A stretch of 64,000 bases of DNA, taken from assembly GCF_003063645.1 (NCBI RefSeq), contig NZ_NESJ01000016.1, forward strand, positions 1 to 64,000, given 5' to 3'. The translations under genes and the position numbers were made by a program. Positions within the stretch are counted from its first letter, which is position 1. Each line of letters opens with the position of its first letter. The notes under the pieces were generated by a model that was not told the origin of the DNA, made no database searches, and worked only from the letters and a program-made list of their open reading frames with translations. Below are positions 25,039 through 33,622 of the stretch, one piece after another. This DNA comes from Limnohabitans sp. 2KL-51. GTDB taxonomy: Bacteria > Pseudomonadota > Gammaproteobacteria > Burkholderiales > Burkholderiaceae_C.

Positions 25039-26009
25039 GCGTTGTCCTTGGGTTGAGATATCTTGGCCGGCAGGCGCGGAAAAAATGCCGGCACATTGGC
25101 GCAATATGCTGCGTAGCCGGGTTTGCTTTTGGCCATATGGCGCTCCATGAGCGAGGTGGCCGACCCTTTGTTCATGAACCAGGTCACGTAAACCGCTGGG
25201 ACCACCGACAGCCAGCCCCAAGGATGGGACAGCGCGAACACGCTGTAGCCCCACCACATGCAGGTCTGGCCGAAATAGTTGGGGTGGCGTGTCAAGGCCC
25301 ACAAACCGGTGTTGAGCAATTGCGAGCGGTCTGTGCGCAGGCGCTTGAAGCGTGTCAGCTGCCAGTCCGCACCGGCTTCGAACACAAAACCGACCAACCA
25401 CACCAAAGCCCCCGCCACATGCCAAAAGCCTATGGGGCCAGAAGAGGTCATGCCAAACAACAAGGGAATGGCCCACACCCAGATCACCACGCCTTGCAGC
25501 AAAAAGATTTGGAAATAGCTCCACCACCAAAAGCGAGCGCCTGAGCGCTGACGCCACCGGGCGTAGCGCGGATCTTCGCCGTGCGGCAGGTTGCGCCACA
25601 GAATGTAGAGCGAATAACGGCCGAAACCGACAGTGGCCATGGCCAGCAAAAGCAGATGCGATGCCTGACCGTCAGCCCCCAAATGCTGGTAAAGCCACCA
25701 GGGTGCTGCCAACAACAACAGGCCGTAGGCGATGTCCATGATGCTGGCATCGCGTTTGACAAGGCTGATGACCCACACCACGGTGAGCCACAGCCACAGC
25801 CACAGGCCCAACTGCAAAAAATCCGACAACAACCCCGGTGCCAGTTGCCCGCTGGCGCCCACGGCTGCCACGCCCAAGGGCAGCACTGGGTAGGCCCGGT
25901 CAATCCAACGGATGTTTTCGCGCGGCATGGCCCACAGCCATACGGTGGCAAGCAAGGCCCAAGTCAACAGAAGGGTTTGACCGTGCTGTTGCCACAAGGC
26001 TTCGATCAT
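25035..26009 (-). CDS. DUF1295 membrane protein, steroid-5-alpha-reductase-like
   Basis: A 324-residue integral membrane protein from ATG 26009, with roughly eight hydrophobic helices, rich in Trp. The C-terminal motif LNTGLWALTRHPNYFGQTCM and the later GPGYAAY-like KSKPGYAAYCANVPAF match the DUF1295/isoprenylcysteine-methyltransferase-like and steroid 5-alpha-reductase superfamily, which binds NADPH or SAM near the RHPNY loop. In this cluster, reduction of an enone double bond in a hydrophobic intermediate is a reasonable guess. It is coupled by ATGA overlaps to genes on both sides. Confidence 0.85.
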   Translation of the reverse strand: MIEALWQQHGQTLLLTWALLATVWLWAMPRENIRWIDRAYPVLPLGVAAVGASGQLAPGLLSDFLQLGLWLWLWLTVVWVISLVKRDASIMDIAYGLLLLAAPWWLYQHLGADGQASHLLLLAMATVGFGRYSLYILWRNLPHGEDPRYARWRQRSGARFWWWSYFQIFLLQGVVIWVWAIPLLFGMTSSGPIGFWHVAGALVWLVGFVFEAGADWQLTRFKRLRTDRSQLLNTGLWALTRHPNYFGQTCMWWGYSVFALSHPWGWLSVVPAVYVTWFMNKGSATSLMERHMAKSKPGYAAYCANVPAFFPRLPAKISQPKDNA

Positions 26010-27244
26010 GCTTGTCCTGCCTCCACCACAAAACTCACCACCGTGGCGCAAGAGCCACCGATGTTCAAGGTTTGGATGCGCTTGGCGCCTTCAATCTGAC
26101 AGGCCTCGGCTTGGCCGGTGACTTGGCGAGTCGCGTCCCAGAGCATGCGTGTGCCGGTAGCGCCCACCGGGTGGCCGCAACCAATCAGGCCGCCACTCAT
26201 GTTGACCGGGCAGCGACCACCCGGTGCGATGGAGCCGTCTTCGACCGCTTGCCAGCTTTGCCCTGGGGCCGTCAGGCCCAGGTGGTCGATGGCCATGTAT
26301 TCGGTGGTGGTGAAGCAGTCGTGGGTTTCGATGCCGCTCATCGCGTCGATGCCCGACACACCGGCACGGCGCCAGGTGTCTTCGATGGTTTGCCGCACAT
26401 GGGGAAAAATATAAGTCTGGCCTTGGCTGCGTTCGATCTTGTCGCGCAGGCGCAGACCCGCGTTGCGATGGCCCCAGCCCGCAATGCGGGCGAGTTGGTC
26501 CACGCCGTGGCCGCGTTTTTGGGCATAGGCCTGGGCAAAACGGGCTGAGGCCAACACCACGGCGCAGGCCCCGTCGGTGATTTGGCCGCAGTCCTGGCGG
26601 CGTGTGCCGGGCTCGATGATCGGGTTGGCCTCGTCGTCATCGGTGAAGCTCAGGGCATCAAATTCCCACTTTCGGGTTTGCGCCAGGGGATTGCGTTTGG
26701 CGTTGCCGTAGTTGATTTCGGCAATGCGGTTGAGGTGTTTGCGGTCAAGCCCGTAACGTCGCTCGTACTCTTGTGCCAGCAAACCAAAGGCGGCGGGCCA
26801 CATGTAGGTGCAATCAATGTCTTCGTGCCCCTGCCAGGCTGCAGAGTTTTGGTTGACCGAGGCCACATTGCCCGAGGTGTTCTTGAACTCCTCGACGCCC
26901 ATCACCAGCACGCAGTCGTAACGGCCCGCTTCGATTTCGGCCATGGCCGCCAGCACGCCCAGAGATGAAGACGCGCAGGCGCCTTCATGGCGCATGGCCG
27001 GTACGCCCCAGAGTTCGGGCGTCATTTGCGCCACCATAGAGCCCAGGTGGGCTTGCTGGCGCTGCAGTTCACCAAAGGCATTGCCCACATGAATGCTCTC
27101 AATGGCCGAGGTGTCGAGGCCAGCATGGTCCAGCACGCCTTGCGTGGCTTCTTTCACCATGTCAGAGATGTCCTGACCTTGGCGTGACCAGGACTTGGCG
27201 AAGTCGGACTGGTAGCCGCCCAAAATGTAAACGGGTGCGCTCAT
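26006..27244 (-). CDS. SCP-x-type thiolase / lipid-transfer thiolase-like enzyme
   Basis: A 412-residue thiolase-fold protein of the SCP2-thiolase subgroup. Signatures are the reactive Cys in HEGACASSSLGVLAA (about residue 86), GIETHDCFTTTEYMAI (HDCF motif), GCGHPVGATGTRM, and LNIGGSCATVVSFV at the C-terminus. These enzymes cleave branched or ring-derived 3-ketoacyl-CoAs, often from sterol or terpenoid side chains. Having two distinct thiolases in one operon suggests two successive chain-shortening steps. Coupled by ATGA overlaps to the flavoprotein upstream and DUF1295 downstream. Confidence 0.9.
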   Translation of the reverse strand: MSAPVYILGGYQSDFAKSWSRQGQDISDMVKEATQGVLDHAGLDTSAIESIHVGNAFGELQRQQAHLGSMVAQMTPELWGVPAMRHEGACASSSLGVLAAMAEIEAGRYDCVLVMGVEEFKNTSGNVASVNQNSAAWQGHEDIDCTYMWPAAFGLLAQEYERRYGLDRKHLNRIAEINYGNAKRNPLAQTRKWEFDALSFTDDDEANPIIEPGTRRQDCGQITDGACAVVLASARFAQAYAQKRGHGVDQLARIAGWGHRNAGLRLRDKIERSQGQTYIFPHVRQTIEDTWRRAGVSGIDAMSGIETHDCFTTTEYMAIDHLGLTAPGQSWQAVEDGSIAPGGRCPVNMSGGLIGCGHPVGATGTRMLWDATRQVTGQAEACQIEGAKRIQTLNIGGSCATVVSFVVEAGQA

Positions 27245-28230
27245 TGGAAACTCCTTTGGGGGTAGGGCAGGGCTTGCAGGCGCTGCGTTGCGGTGGTGAA
27301 TTCAAGGGCCAACTGCTCCACGATGCTGGCCATGGGGGCAGTTTGGTGGATGGTGCCCAGGCCCTGGCCTGCTGCCCAAACGTCTAGCCATTTCTTGCCA
27401 GCGAAGGAAGTGCTGCTGTCGTATTGACGGGAAGGGGCATCGGGCATGTTGTCCGGGTCCAGGCCGTTCAGTCGCAGCGAGGGCTTGAGCCAACTGGCCG
27501 AGGTGCCGGTCACCCCAGCGCTGACGATCAGGTCGTCCACCGTGCTGTCGACGATCATTTGTTTGTAGGCATCGGGCGCCATGCTTTCAGTGGCCGGAAT
27601 GAAACGCGTGCCCATGTACACATAATCGGCGCCTGCTGCGATGGCCCCAGCAATGCCCCAGCCGTCGCTGATGCCGCCGCCCAACACCACTTCGCCATCG
27701 AAGAACTCGCGGATGGCGCTGACAAACGCAAACGGCGACAAAAAACCGGTGTGGCCCCCTGCACCCGCCGAGACGCAAGCCAGGCCATCGGCCCCGGCCT
27801 TGACGGCTTTTTGGGCCAGCGTCAGGTTGATGACGTCGGCGAACACCCGGCCGCCATAACTGTGCACCACCTCGATGGCGGGTTTGGGGCTGCCCAAAGC
27901 CGTGACCACCACCGGCGGTTTGTAGCGCGCGATCAATTCCAGGTCTTGCGCCAAACGTGTGTTGGAAGAGTGGGTGACGAGGTTGGCACACCAAGGGCCC
28001 ACGGTGTCGGCACCTTGCACATCACGGGCGGCCGCCAAGCCTTCGGTGATGGTTTTCATCCACTCGTCGAGTTTTTCAATAGGGCGTGCATTGGGGGTGG
28101 GAAAGGCCCCCACAATGCCCGCCTTGCAAGCGGCCATCACCATCTCGGGGCCCGAGATCAAAAACATGGGTGCAGCAAACACCGGCAGTCGCAGGGGCAA
28201 GCGTGGGTTGGTCATGCGGTCGTGGGTCAT
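27241..28230 (-). CDS. Nitronate monooxygenase-like FMN flavoprotein
   Basis: A 329-residue TIM-barrel flavoprotein of the 2-nitropropane dioxygenase family. Visible are PVFAAPMFLISGPEMVMAAC at the N-terminus, the SAGAGGHTGFLSPFAF segment that contacts FMN and holds the catalytic His, and VVLGGGISDG with AAGADYVYMGTRF. Many members outside nitronate oxidation are enoyl or ene reductases, so the assigned name should not be read as a proven reaction. In this operon a redox step on an unsaturated intermediate is likely. ATGA overlaps on both sides. Confidence 0.88.
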   Translation of the reverse strand: MTHDRMTNPRLPLRLPVFAAPMFLISGPEMVMAACKAGIVGAFPTPNARPIEKLDEWMKTITEGLAAARDVQGADTVGPWCANLVTHSSNTRLAQDLELIARYKPPVVVTALGSPKPAIEVVHSYGGRVFADVINLTLAQKAVKAGADGLACVSAGAGGHTGFLSPFAFVSAIREFFDGEVVLGGGISDGWGIAGAIAAGADYVYMGTRFIPATESMAPDAYKQMIVDSTVDDLIVSAGVTGTSASWLKPSLRLNGLDPDNMPDAPSRQYDSSTSFAGKKWLDVWAAGQGLGTIHQTAPMASIVEQLALEFTTATQRLQALPYPQRSFQ

Positions 28231-29930
28231 GGGTTGGTGCCACTTTCTGGTGTGACCGGGCGGCGCGACTGCACAATGCCAAACCGACCCGCCACAAAAG
28301 CCAGGTTGGTCAGTGTGGCATTGCCCGCCGGGTTCAGACCCGTGACGTGGTAATCACTGTAAGCCGCTGCAAAATTCAAAGGCATGGCCCCCACCAGGTT
28401 GATGGTCAGCTGGGCGCCTGCGCGGGCATAGGCGGCCTCCGCTTGGGCGATGAAGTCTTCACGTGTGGAATACAAAAATGCGGTCAAACCCCCTTGGCTG
28501 CGGGCGTCTTGCGTGGCTTGTTTCAGGGCGTCTTCTGCGTCCTCACACGCGATGACAAAACTGATCGGTCCGAAACGCTCTTCGGCGTACAGGTCACGCT
28601 CGCGCGTGCTGACCTGCAGCATGAGTGGCGTGCTGGTGCGGGCGTCCGGAAATTCCGGGTGCGGGTAGGGATGGGGTGACAGCAACACCTGGCCGCGCTG
28701 CTGCCCTTGCGCTTGCAGGTCTTGCAGCAAAGCCAAGGTTTGTGGCGACTGGATGGTGGCCAAAATCATGGACGCTTTTTTCGGGTCCGAGGTCAGGGCC
28801 TGCACGGCTGCGGCCAGGCGTTGGGCGACTTCATTGAAAGGCACCGTGCCTTGCGGTGTGTTCACGCCCGATTGCGGGATGTAGATGTTTTGCGGGCTGG
28901 TGCACATTTGCGCACTGAACAGGCACATGGTGGTGGCCAGATTGCGCAAAGCCGCGTCGAGGTCTTGCGCCGACTCCAGCACCACGGTGTTGCAACCGGC
29001 TGTTTCGGTGAAGGCCAATGCGGGGTGGGCGTTTTGTTCCACCCATTGGCCAAAACGCACACTGCCGGTGAAGTCCACAATGGCCGTTTTGGGGTGTTTG
29101 ATCAGCACTTTGCCAATCGGCTCGCTTGTGGTGTCGATGGCCAGGGTCACCAGGTTGGGGTCAAAGCCTGCAGCCTGCAGCACCTGGCGAAAGGCCTTGA
29201 CCGTGATGGCCATAGGCAACACGGTGGCCGGGTGGGGTTTGAGGATCACCGGGTTGCCGGTGGCCAGGCTCGCCATCATGGAAGGCCAGGCGTTCCAAGT
29301 GGGGAAACTCGCGCAGGAAAAACACACAGCCGTGCCACGGGGCACCAGTCGGTAGGTTTTTTGCAGATGGATCTCCGAGCTGCCAAAGCGCCTGGACCAG
29401 TGTGCCGAAGGGGCCACCGAGCGCATGGCTTGTTCGGCATACACCAAGGCTTCAATGCTGCGGTCGAGCGCGTTCACGCCCGAACCGGCATAGGCCATGT
29501 TGTAGCTTTGCCCTGCGGTGTGCATGACCGCGTGCAAGACTTCAAACAGGTGGTCACGGTACAAGACTTCAAGCACTTCCATCAGCACGCCAATGCGCTG
29601 CGTGTAAGGCGCTTGTGCCCAGCTGTCCATTGCATTTTCGGCGGCGTCGAACAGGGTGTGGATGTCCGATTGCGGGTAGACCACACCCAAGGCTTTCTGG
29701 GTGTAGGGCGATATTTCTTCGCCGATCCAGTTCATGATGCCGGGTTGGTCCAAGTCAAACCGGCCGTTTTTCAGGTGCTGTTCGAAAGCGGCAAGGCCAG
29801 CGCTTTTGGCATGCCCAGCCTCGGGGTACTTGTCGGGCATTTCCGGGTAAGGGCTCCAGCAGTGGCGCGTGGCACAGGCTTGCTGGGCCAGTTCAAAGCG
29901 AGCCTGGTGCTTTTCGAAGAGGGTCATCAA
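28227..29930 (-). CDS. PaaN-type aldehyde dehydrogenase
   Basis: A 567-residue member of the PaaN branch of aldehyde dehydrogenases (the type lacking a MaoC domain). The N-terminal extension CWSPYPEMPDKYPEAG is typical. The cofactor domain has PTWNAWPSMMASLATGNPVI and VDFTGSVRFG. The catalytic Cys lies in CLFSAQMCTSPQNIYIP, preceded by ETAGCNTVVL. It would oxidise an aldehyde to an acid, or an aldehyde formed by ring or double-bond cleavage. Placed after two carotenoid-oxygenase genes, it is a natural candidate for handling their aldehyde products. Starts with ATGATG; coupled to the lipocalin-like gene by ATGA. Confidence 0.9.
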   Translation of the reverse strand: MMTLFEKHQARFELAQQACATRHCWSPYPEMPDKYPEAGHAKSAGLAAFEQHLKNGRFDLDQPGIMNWIGEEISPYTQKALGVVYPQSDIHTLFDAAENAMDSWAQAPYTQRIGVLMEVLEVLYRDHLFEVLHAVMHTAGQSYNMAYAGSGVNALDRSIEALVYAEQAMRSVAPSAHWSRRFGSSEIHLQKTYRLVPRGTAVCFSCASFPTWNAWPSMMASLATGNPVILKPHPATVLPMAITVKAFRQVLQAAGFDPNLVTLAIDTTSEPIGKVLIKHPKTAIVDFTGSVRFGQWVEQNAHPALAFTETAGCNTVVLESAQDLDAALRNLATTMCLFSAQMCTSPQNIYIPQSGVNTPQGTVPFNEVAQRLAAAVQALTSDPKKASMILATIQSPQTLALLQDLQAQGQQRGQVLLSPHPYPHPEFPDARTSTPLMLQVSTRERDLYAEERFGPISFVIACEDAEDALKQATQDARSQGGLTAFLYSTREDFIAQAEAAYARAGAQLTINLVGAMPLNFAAAYSDYHVTGLNPAGNATLTNLAFVAGRFGIVQSRRPVTPESGTNP

Positions 29931-30391
29931 CGTCTCCAGATCAGTCGGTGGTGGCGCAGGGTGGTGGTGCCAGGCACCGGGTCGGATGCCGACAGGGTCA
30001 GCGTGCCATCGGCTGCAAAGTCCATGTTGCGAATCTGGTCGCTGCCCACAAAGTTGGGGTTCAGCGCATGGCTGACGTGGTGAACCACCTGGGCCCGGCC
30101 TTCGTGTTGACGCACTTCATAACGCCCGGCGTACTGAAAGAAACTCTCGAACGCGGCCAGACGCTCAGCCTCTGGCGCGCTGCGCACGCTGGCGCTGGAC
30201 AGGGGTGCGCGACCCGAGCGGGCAATGCAAGCGGCCATGCCGCCGTCGTGCGTGTACTGGATCAGGCCGGTGGCATCGGGGCCAAAAGGGTAGGTGGTGG
30301 GGCGACCATCGTCGTAGGTGATTTCCCAACGCACCAAGGTCCAAACGCCGTGCAGGTCTTGCGCCGTGGGGGTTTTGACAGCTGTGTTCAT
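29927..30391 (-). CDS. Lipocalin-like domain protein
   Basis: A 154-residue cytosolic beta-barrel protein from ATG 30391 (MNTAVKTPTAQDL). The family pattern is clear: LHGVWTLVRWEITYDDGRP, YPFGPDATGLIQYTHDGGM (phrase GLIQYTHDGGMAACIA) and FFQYAGRYEV. Lipocalin-like proteins of this class often accompany catabolic genes and may bind hydrophobic substrates or act as small isomerases. No signal peptide is seen. It sits 16 bp after the first carotenoid oxygenase gene and overlaps the dehydrogenase start. Confidence 0.85.
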   Translation of the reverse strand: MNTAVKTPTAQDLHGVWTLVRWEITYDDGRPTTYPFGPDATGLIQYTHDGGMAACIARSGRAPLSSASVRSAPEAERLAAFESFFQYAGRYEVRQHEGRAQVVHHVSHALNPNFVGSDQIRNMDFAADGTLTLSASDPVPGTTTLRHHRLIWRR

Positions 30392-30407
30392 GTGACGCGC
30401 CAAGCCA

Positions 30408-31883
30408 TCAAGCGGTGGGCAGGAGCGATTCACGCACCCAGGTGCTGTGAAAGCCATGGGGCACTCGCTGCGGCAAGATGACCCGAGCCACCGGCCCATT
30501 GGCCAGTTGTTGTGCATCGATGATCCAGACTTCAGACCGGTCTTTCAGGCCGTTCCAGACAAAGCCAATCAGGTAGCCATCGTCTTCTGCCTGCGGGTTG
30601 TCACGCGCTGCAAACGGGGCTTCGCTGAACCAATAACCTTCACCAGGGTGGTAAGTCACAGCGCTGCCGGTTTCCAGGTCGTACTTGGCCAAACCTGCAA
30701 AGTGGGGTTGCTCCACGGTGCGCGCTCGGCCCATCAGCACATGGTAGGTGTAGCGGTTTTTGTAGCCTTGGTACCAGGCGTTGATCATCGGGAACTCGGT
30801 GTTCAGGATGTCGTCCACCACGCTTTCGCGGGTCTGGCCAGTGGCCAGGTTAAAGCGCCATTGGTAAAACTCGTATTCGGTGCCTTGGGTGCCAATGGTG
30901 AACAGCAAGCGCTTGACATCCAGGCTGCCGTCAAACTGCTTGGGCATGGCGTAAGGCGTGCCCAGCATCACGATTTCGGTTTCGCCCTTGTCGTTGACTT
31001 CTTCCCAGGCATTGGCCACATGCAGCATGTAGCGCGGGTCGGCTTCAAACCACCGGATGTCTTGCGCGCTGCCGTGTCTGGGAATGACGGCAAAACGCGA
31101 CTTCCATTCGGGGTGAAACTCCAGGCTGTAACGACCCGCCTTCAAGGCCTCGGGGTTGTTGATCAGCGGGAAGTCGTGCAGGACGCTGTAGTTGGCGGTG
31201 ATGGCCATGTCGTGCGGCAAACGGGGCCCCGGCAGTTCAACTGGAACCAGGGTTTTCAATTCGCCGGTGGCACTGAGCACGCCGTAATGCATATAGGGGT
31301 GTTGGTTGCCATAGGCAAAAAACAGGTACTCACCCGTGCGTTCGTCCACGCGTGAGTGGGCCGAGATTTGCAGACCCTTCAAGCGTGGATCGGATTCGAG
31401 CTTGCCCACGGTCTGCAGCGTCAAGGGATCGACCTGGTAAACAGCGCCACCGCGGTACCACATGGACAGCAATTTGCCGTTGTGAAATTTCACATCGGTG
31501 TTGGAGGTGTTTTTCAGCGCATCGTCAGGCAATGCGCCTTCGGGCAGGCGTTGTTTGAGTCCAGGGGCCAGGCTAACCCCCGCCGCTTGGTCGGCCTGCA
31601 AACCATCGGTGTCGACCCATCGGTTGCGGTAAGTGACCTGGCCGTTACGGAAATGCACGGCGTGCAACATGCCGTCGCCGTCGTACCAGTGGTATTTGCC
31701 TTTGGGGGTGTGTTGTGGCACAGGGCCGTTGCGCACGTACATGCCGCTGAAGTCTTTTGGGATCTTGCCGATGACTTCAAAATCTTGCACCACCAACTCC
31801 TGATCGATAGGGGCAAAACCACCCTGCAAATTCGGGTTGTCAAGCAGGTAAGGGGGCGTTTCAACGAAGGTTTCAAGTCCCAT
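30408..31883 (-). CDS. Carotenoid-oxygenase-family dioxygenase, copy 1
   Basis: A 491-residue non-heme iron dioxygenase of the carotenoid/lignostilbene cleavage family, starting at ATG 31883 (MGLETFVETPPYLLD). The four iron-binding histidines can be placed: ISAHSRVDERTG, LPHDMAITANYSVL, YMLHVANAWEE and HGFHSTWV. The strand pattern YHWYDGDGMLHAV and FSGMYVRNGP is typical of the seven-bladed propeller. Such enzymes split a conjugated C=C bond with O2 to give two carbonyl products. It is 49 bp downstream of a second, related copy. No signal peptide, so it acts in the cytosol. Confidence 0.92.
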   Translation of the reverse strand: MGLETFVETPPYLLDNPNLQGGFAPIDQELVVQDFEVIGKIPKDFSGMYVRNGPVPQHTPKGKYHWYDGDGMLHAVHFRNGQVTYRNRWVDTDGLQADQAAGVSLAPGLKQRLPEGALPDDALKNTSNTDVKFHNGKLLSMWYRGGAVYQVDPLTLQTVGKLESDPRLKGLQISAHSRVDERTGEYLFFAYGNQHPYMHYGVLSATGELKTLVPVELPGPRLPHDMAITANYSVLHDFPLINNPEALKAGRYSLEFHPEWKSRFAVIPRHGSAQDIRWFEADPRYMLHVANAWEEVNDKGETEIVMLGTPYAMPKQFDGSLDVKRLLFTIGTQGTEYEFYQWRFNLATGQTRESVVDDILNTEFPMINAWYQGYKNRYTYHVLMGRARTVEQPHFAGLAKYDLETGSAVTYHPGEGYWFSEAPFAARDNPQAEDDGYLIGFVWNGLKDRSEVWIIDAQQLANGPVARVILPQRVPHGFHSTWVRESLLPTA

Positions 31884-31932
31884 GGTGTTCTCCGGATCTG
31901 TGTGCGTTTCGGTGGATGGTGGTGGGGTGGAA

Positions 31933-33423
31933 TCAGTGTGCTTGCCCGGAGAGCAAACCGCCGCCTTCCAAATCAGCCCCACTGGCCCAGCAGGCATGCG
32001 TGCCGCTGCACAGTTTGTGCGGCAACTCGATGCGGCAAACCGGACCGGCCTCAAACTTCTTGGAGTCGATCAGGATGATTTCCGAGCGCTGGGTTTTTTC
32101 GTTGGTGATGAAACTCACCAAGTAACCATCGTCTTCGTCTTGTGCGTTCACGCGTGGGGCAAAGGGGGCTTCGCTGGCGTATTGGCCTTCGGGCAAGCGG
32201 ATCTCCCAGGAGTCGCCGGTTTGCAAGTCGTGTTTGACGTAGCCATGGAACAAGAACCAGCCGGGCACTTGCACGGCGCTGTAGGCATAGCGGTAAGGCT
32301 TTGTGGCGTAGCGCTGGTTGAACATGCCGAACTCCAGAATGCGCTCATCCAGACGCTTTTCCGTGGTCTTGCCGGTTTTCAGGTTGAGGCGCCAGCGGTG
32401 CAGGTGGCAGCCCATTTTTTTCTGATCCAGATAAGACATCATGCGCTCGTAGCCCGCAGGCGCGCCTTCGTAGTTGCGTGGCATGGGGTTGTCTTGGAAA
32501 TAGCCGTCGAGCACTATCTCGTCGCCCTCTTCGTAGGCATTGAGCCAGTGCAGCACAAAGGTGGGCGCGGCTTCAAACCAGACGATGTCTTGGGGCTGGC
32601 CGCGCCGTGGAATGATGGCGATGCGTGAGGGCGTGTCTTTGAAAAAACGCACCACGTGCTTGCCTTGTTTCAGCAACTCGGGGTCCCAGTAGAGAGGGAA
32701 GTCGTTGAGGATGGCGTAGTTTTCGGTGTAAGCCATGTCGTGCGGCAAGCGTGGGCCCGGCAAAGGAATGGGCACGTAATGCACCAGCTTGTCGTGCTTG
32801 TCGACCACGCCATAGTGCATGTAGGGCGCATGCTTGGAGTAGTTGAAAAACAGCAACTCGCCGTTGGTTTCGTCCACTTTGCAATGGGCAGAAATGCCGT
32901 CCAGCGGTGACCAGGGCGGGATGCCCTCATGCGCCAGGCTCAGCGGATCGACGCGGTAGCCTTCTCCGCATTGGTAAAACGTGGTCAAGGCGCGTCCGGC
33001 ATGCACGACCACATCGGTGCTCGAAGAATCTTTGAGGCTGCCGTGAGCGCCCCAGCCCGCGCGCTCGGACAAGGCTGGGTCTTCCATCAAGCCCGCCCAC
33101 AAGGCCCGGCCCGCTTCCAGTTCGGCTTGCAAGCCTTTGGTCTGGATGAAGCGGTTGCGGTAGCTGACCTGGCCATTTTTGAAGGCCGCCATGTGCAACA
33201 TGCCATCACCATCAAAGGGGTGGTATTTGCCTTTGGCTTGCAAGACCGGGTTTTCGGTGTTGCGCAAATAGACGCCATCGATGTCCAGCGGAATGGCTCC
33301 CTCCAGGACCTTCAAGTCGGTGGCGTTGACTTCTTCGAGCAAGGGTGTCCAAGCGCCTTGAAGATAGGGGTGGTCGCCCGGCTCCAAGTCGCTGGTGAGT
33401 GTGTTCACGATGTCGATGGTCAT
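31933..33423 (-). CDS. Carotenoid-oxygenase-family dioxygenase, copy 2
   Basis: A 496-residue paralogue of the previous gene. ATG 33423 has a ribosome-site-like GGGAACGAG; the frame is open to 33552 and another ATG lies at 33462. Iron ligands appear as ISAHCKVDETNG, LPHDMAYTENYAIL, FVLHWLNAYEE and GTHACWA. Shared blocks with copy 1 include GKYH..DGDGMLH and GPRLPHDMA. The two differ clearly in the C-terminal region, so they probably act on different bonds or substrates. It is the first gene of the long minus-strand cluster and diverges from an SDR gene. Confidence 0.92.
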   Translation of the reverse strand: MTIDIVNTLTSDLEPGDHPYLQGAWTPLLEEVNATDLKVLEGAIPLDIDGVYLRNTENPVLQAKGKYHPFDGDGMLHMAAFKNGQVSYRNRFIQTKGLQAELEAGRALWAGLMEDPALSERAGWGAHGSLKDSSSTDVVVHAGRALTTFYQCGEGYRVDPLSLAHEGIPPWSPLDGISAHCKVDETNGELLFFNYSKHAPYMHYGVVDKHDKLVHYVPIPLPGPRLPHDMAYTENYAILNDFPLYWDPELLKQGKHVVRFFKDTPSRIAIIPRRGQPQDIVWFEAAPTFVLHWLNAYEEGDEIVLDGYFQDNPMPRNYEGAPAGYERMMSYLDQKKMGCHLHRWRLNLKTGKTTEKRLDERILEFGMFNQRYATKPYRYAYSAVQVPGWFLFHGYVKHDLQTGDSWEIRLPEGQYASEAPFAPRVNAQDEDDGYLVSFITNEKTQRSEIILIDSKKFEAGPVCRIELPHKLCSGTHACWASGADLEGGGLLSGQAH

Positions 33424-33454
33424 CTCGTTCCCAAGTTGATTTACTGTCTCTAAT

Positions 33455-33475
33455 GAACTCATACTATGTAAGTTC
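33455..33475. promoter_or_regulatory. Imperfect palindrome in the divergent SDR / carotenoid-oxygenase control region
   Basis: GAACT (33455-33459) and AGTTC (33471-33475) frame a partly symmetric centre, giving a 21-bp dyad 32 bp upstream of the oxygenase start and 148 bp before the SDR start. The clustered HxlR regulator is a candidate ligand, since this family binds dyads. No matching copy was found next to hxlR itself. Confidence 0.35.
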
Positions 33476-33622
33476 TGTGAGGAAAGCAACGGGGTTTGAG
33501 CGGATGGGCAGTAACTTTGGTGACTACTTTTTGGTGCACTTCCCGCATTCAATCCTGATTGTTTTCAAGGGCAGACCTTGTGCCAGTCCCTGATGTACCC
33601 GGTTTTCACAAGAGGAGTTTTC

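Noticed and set aside
28707..30083. 458-codon open frame antisense to the PaaN-type gene
   Set aside because: Same reason; His/Arg/Gly-rich composition typical of shadows in GC-rich DNA.
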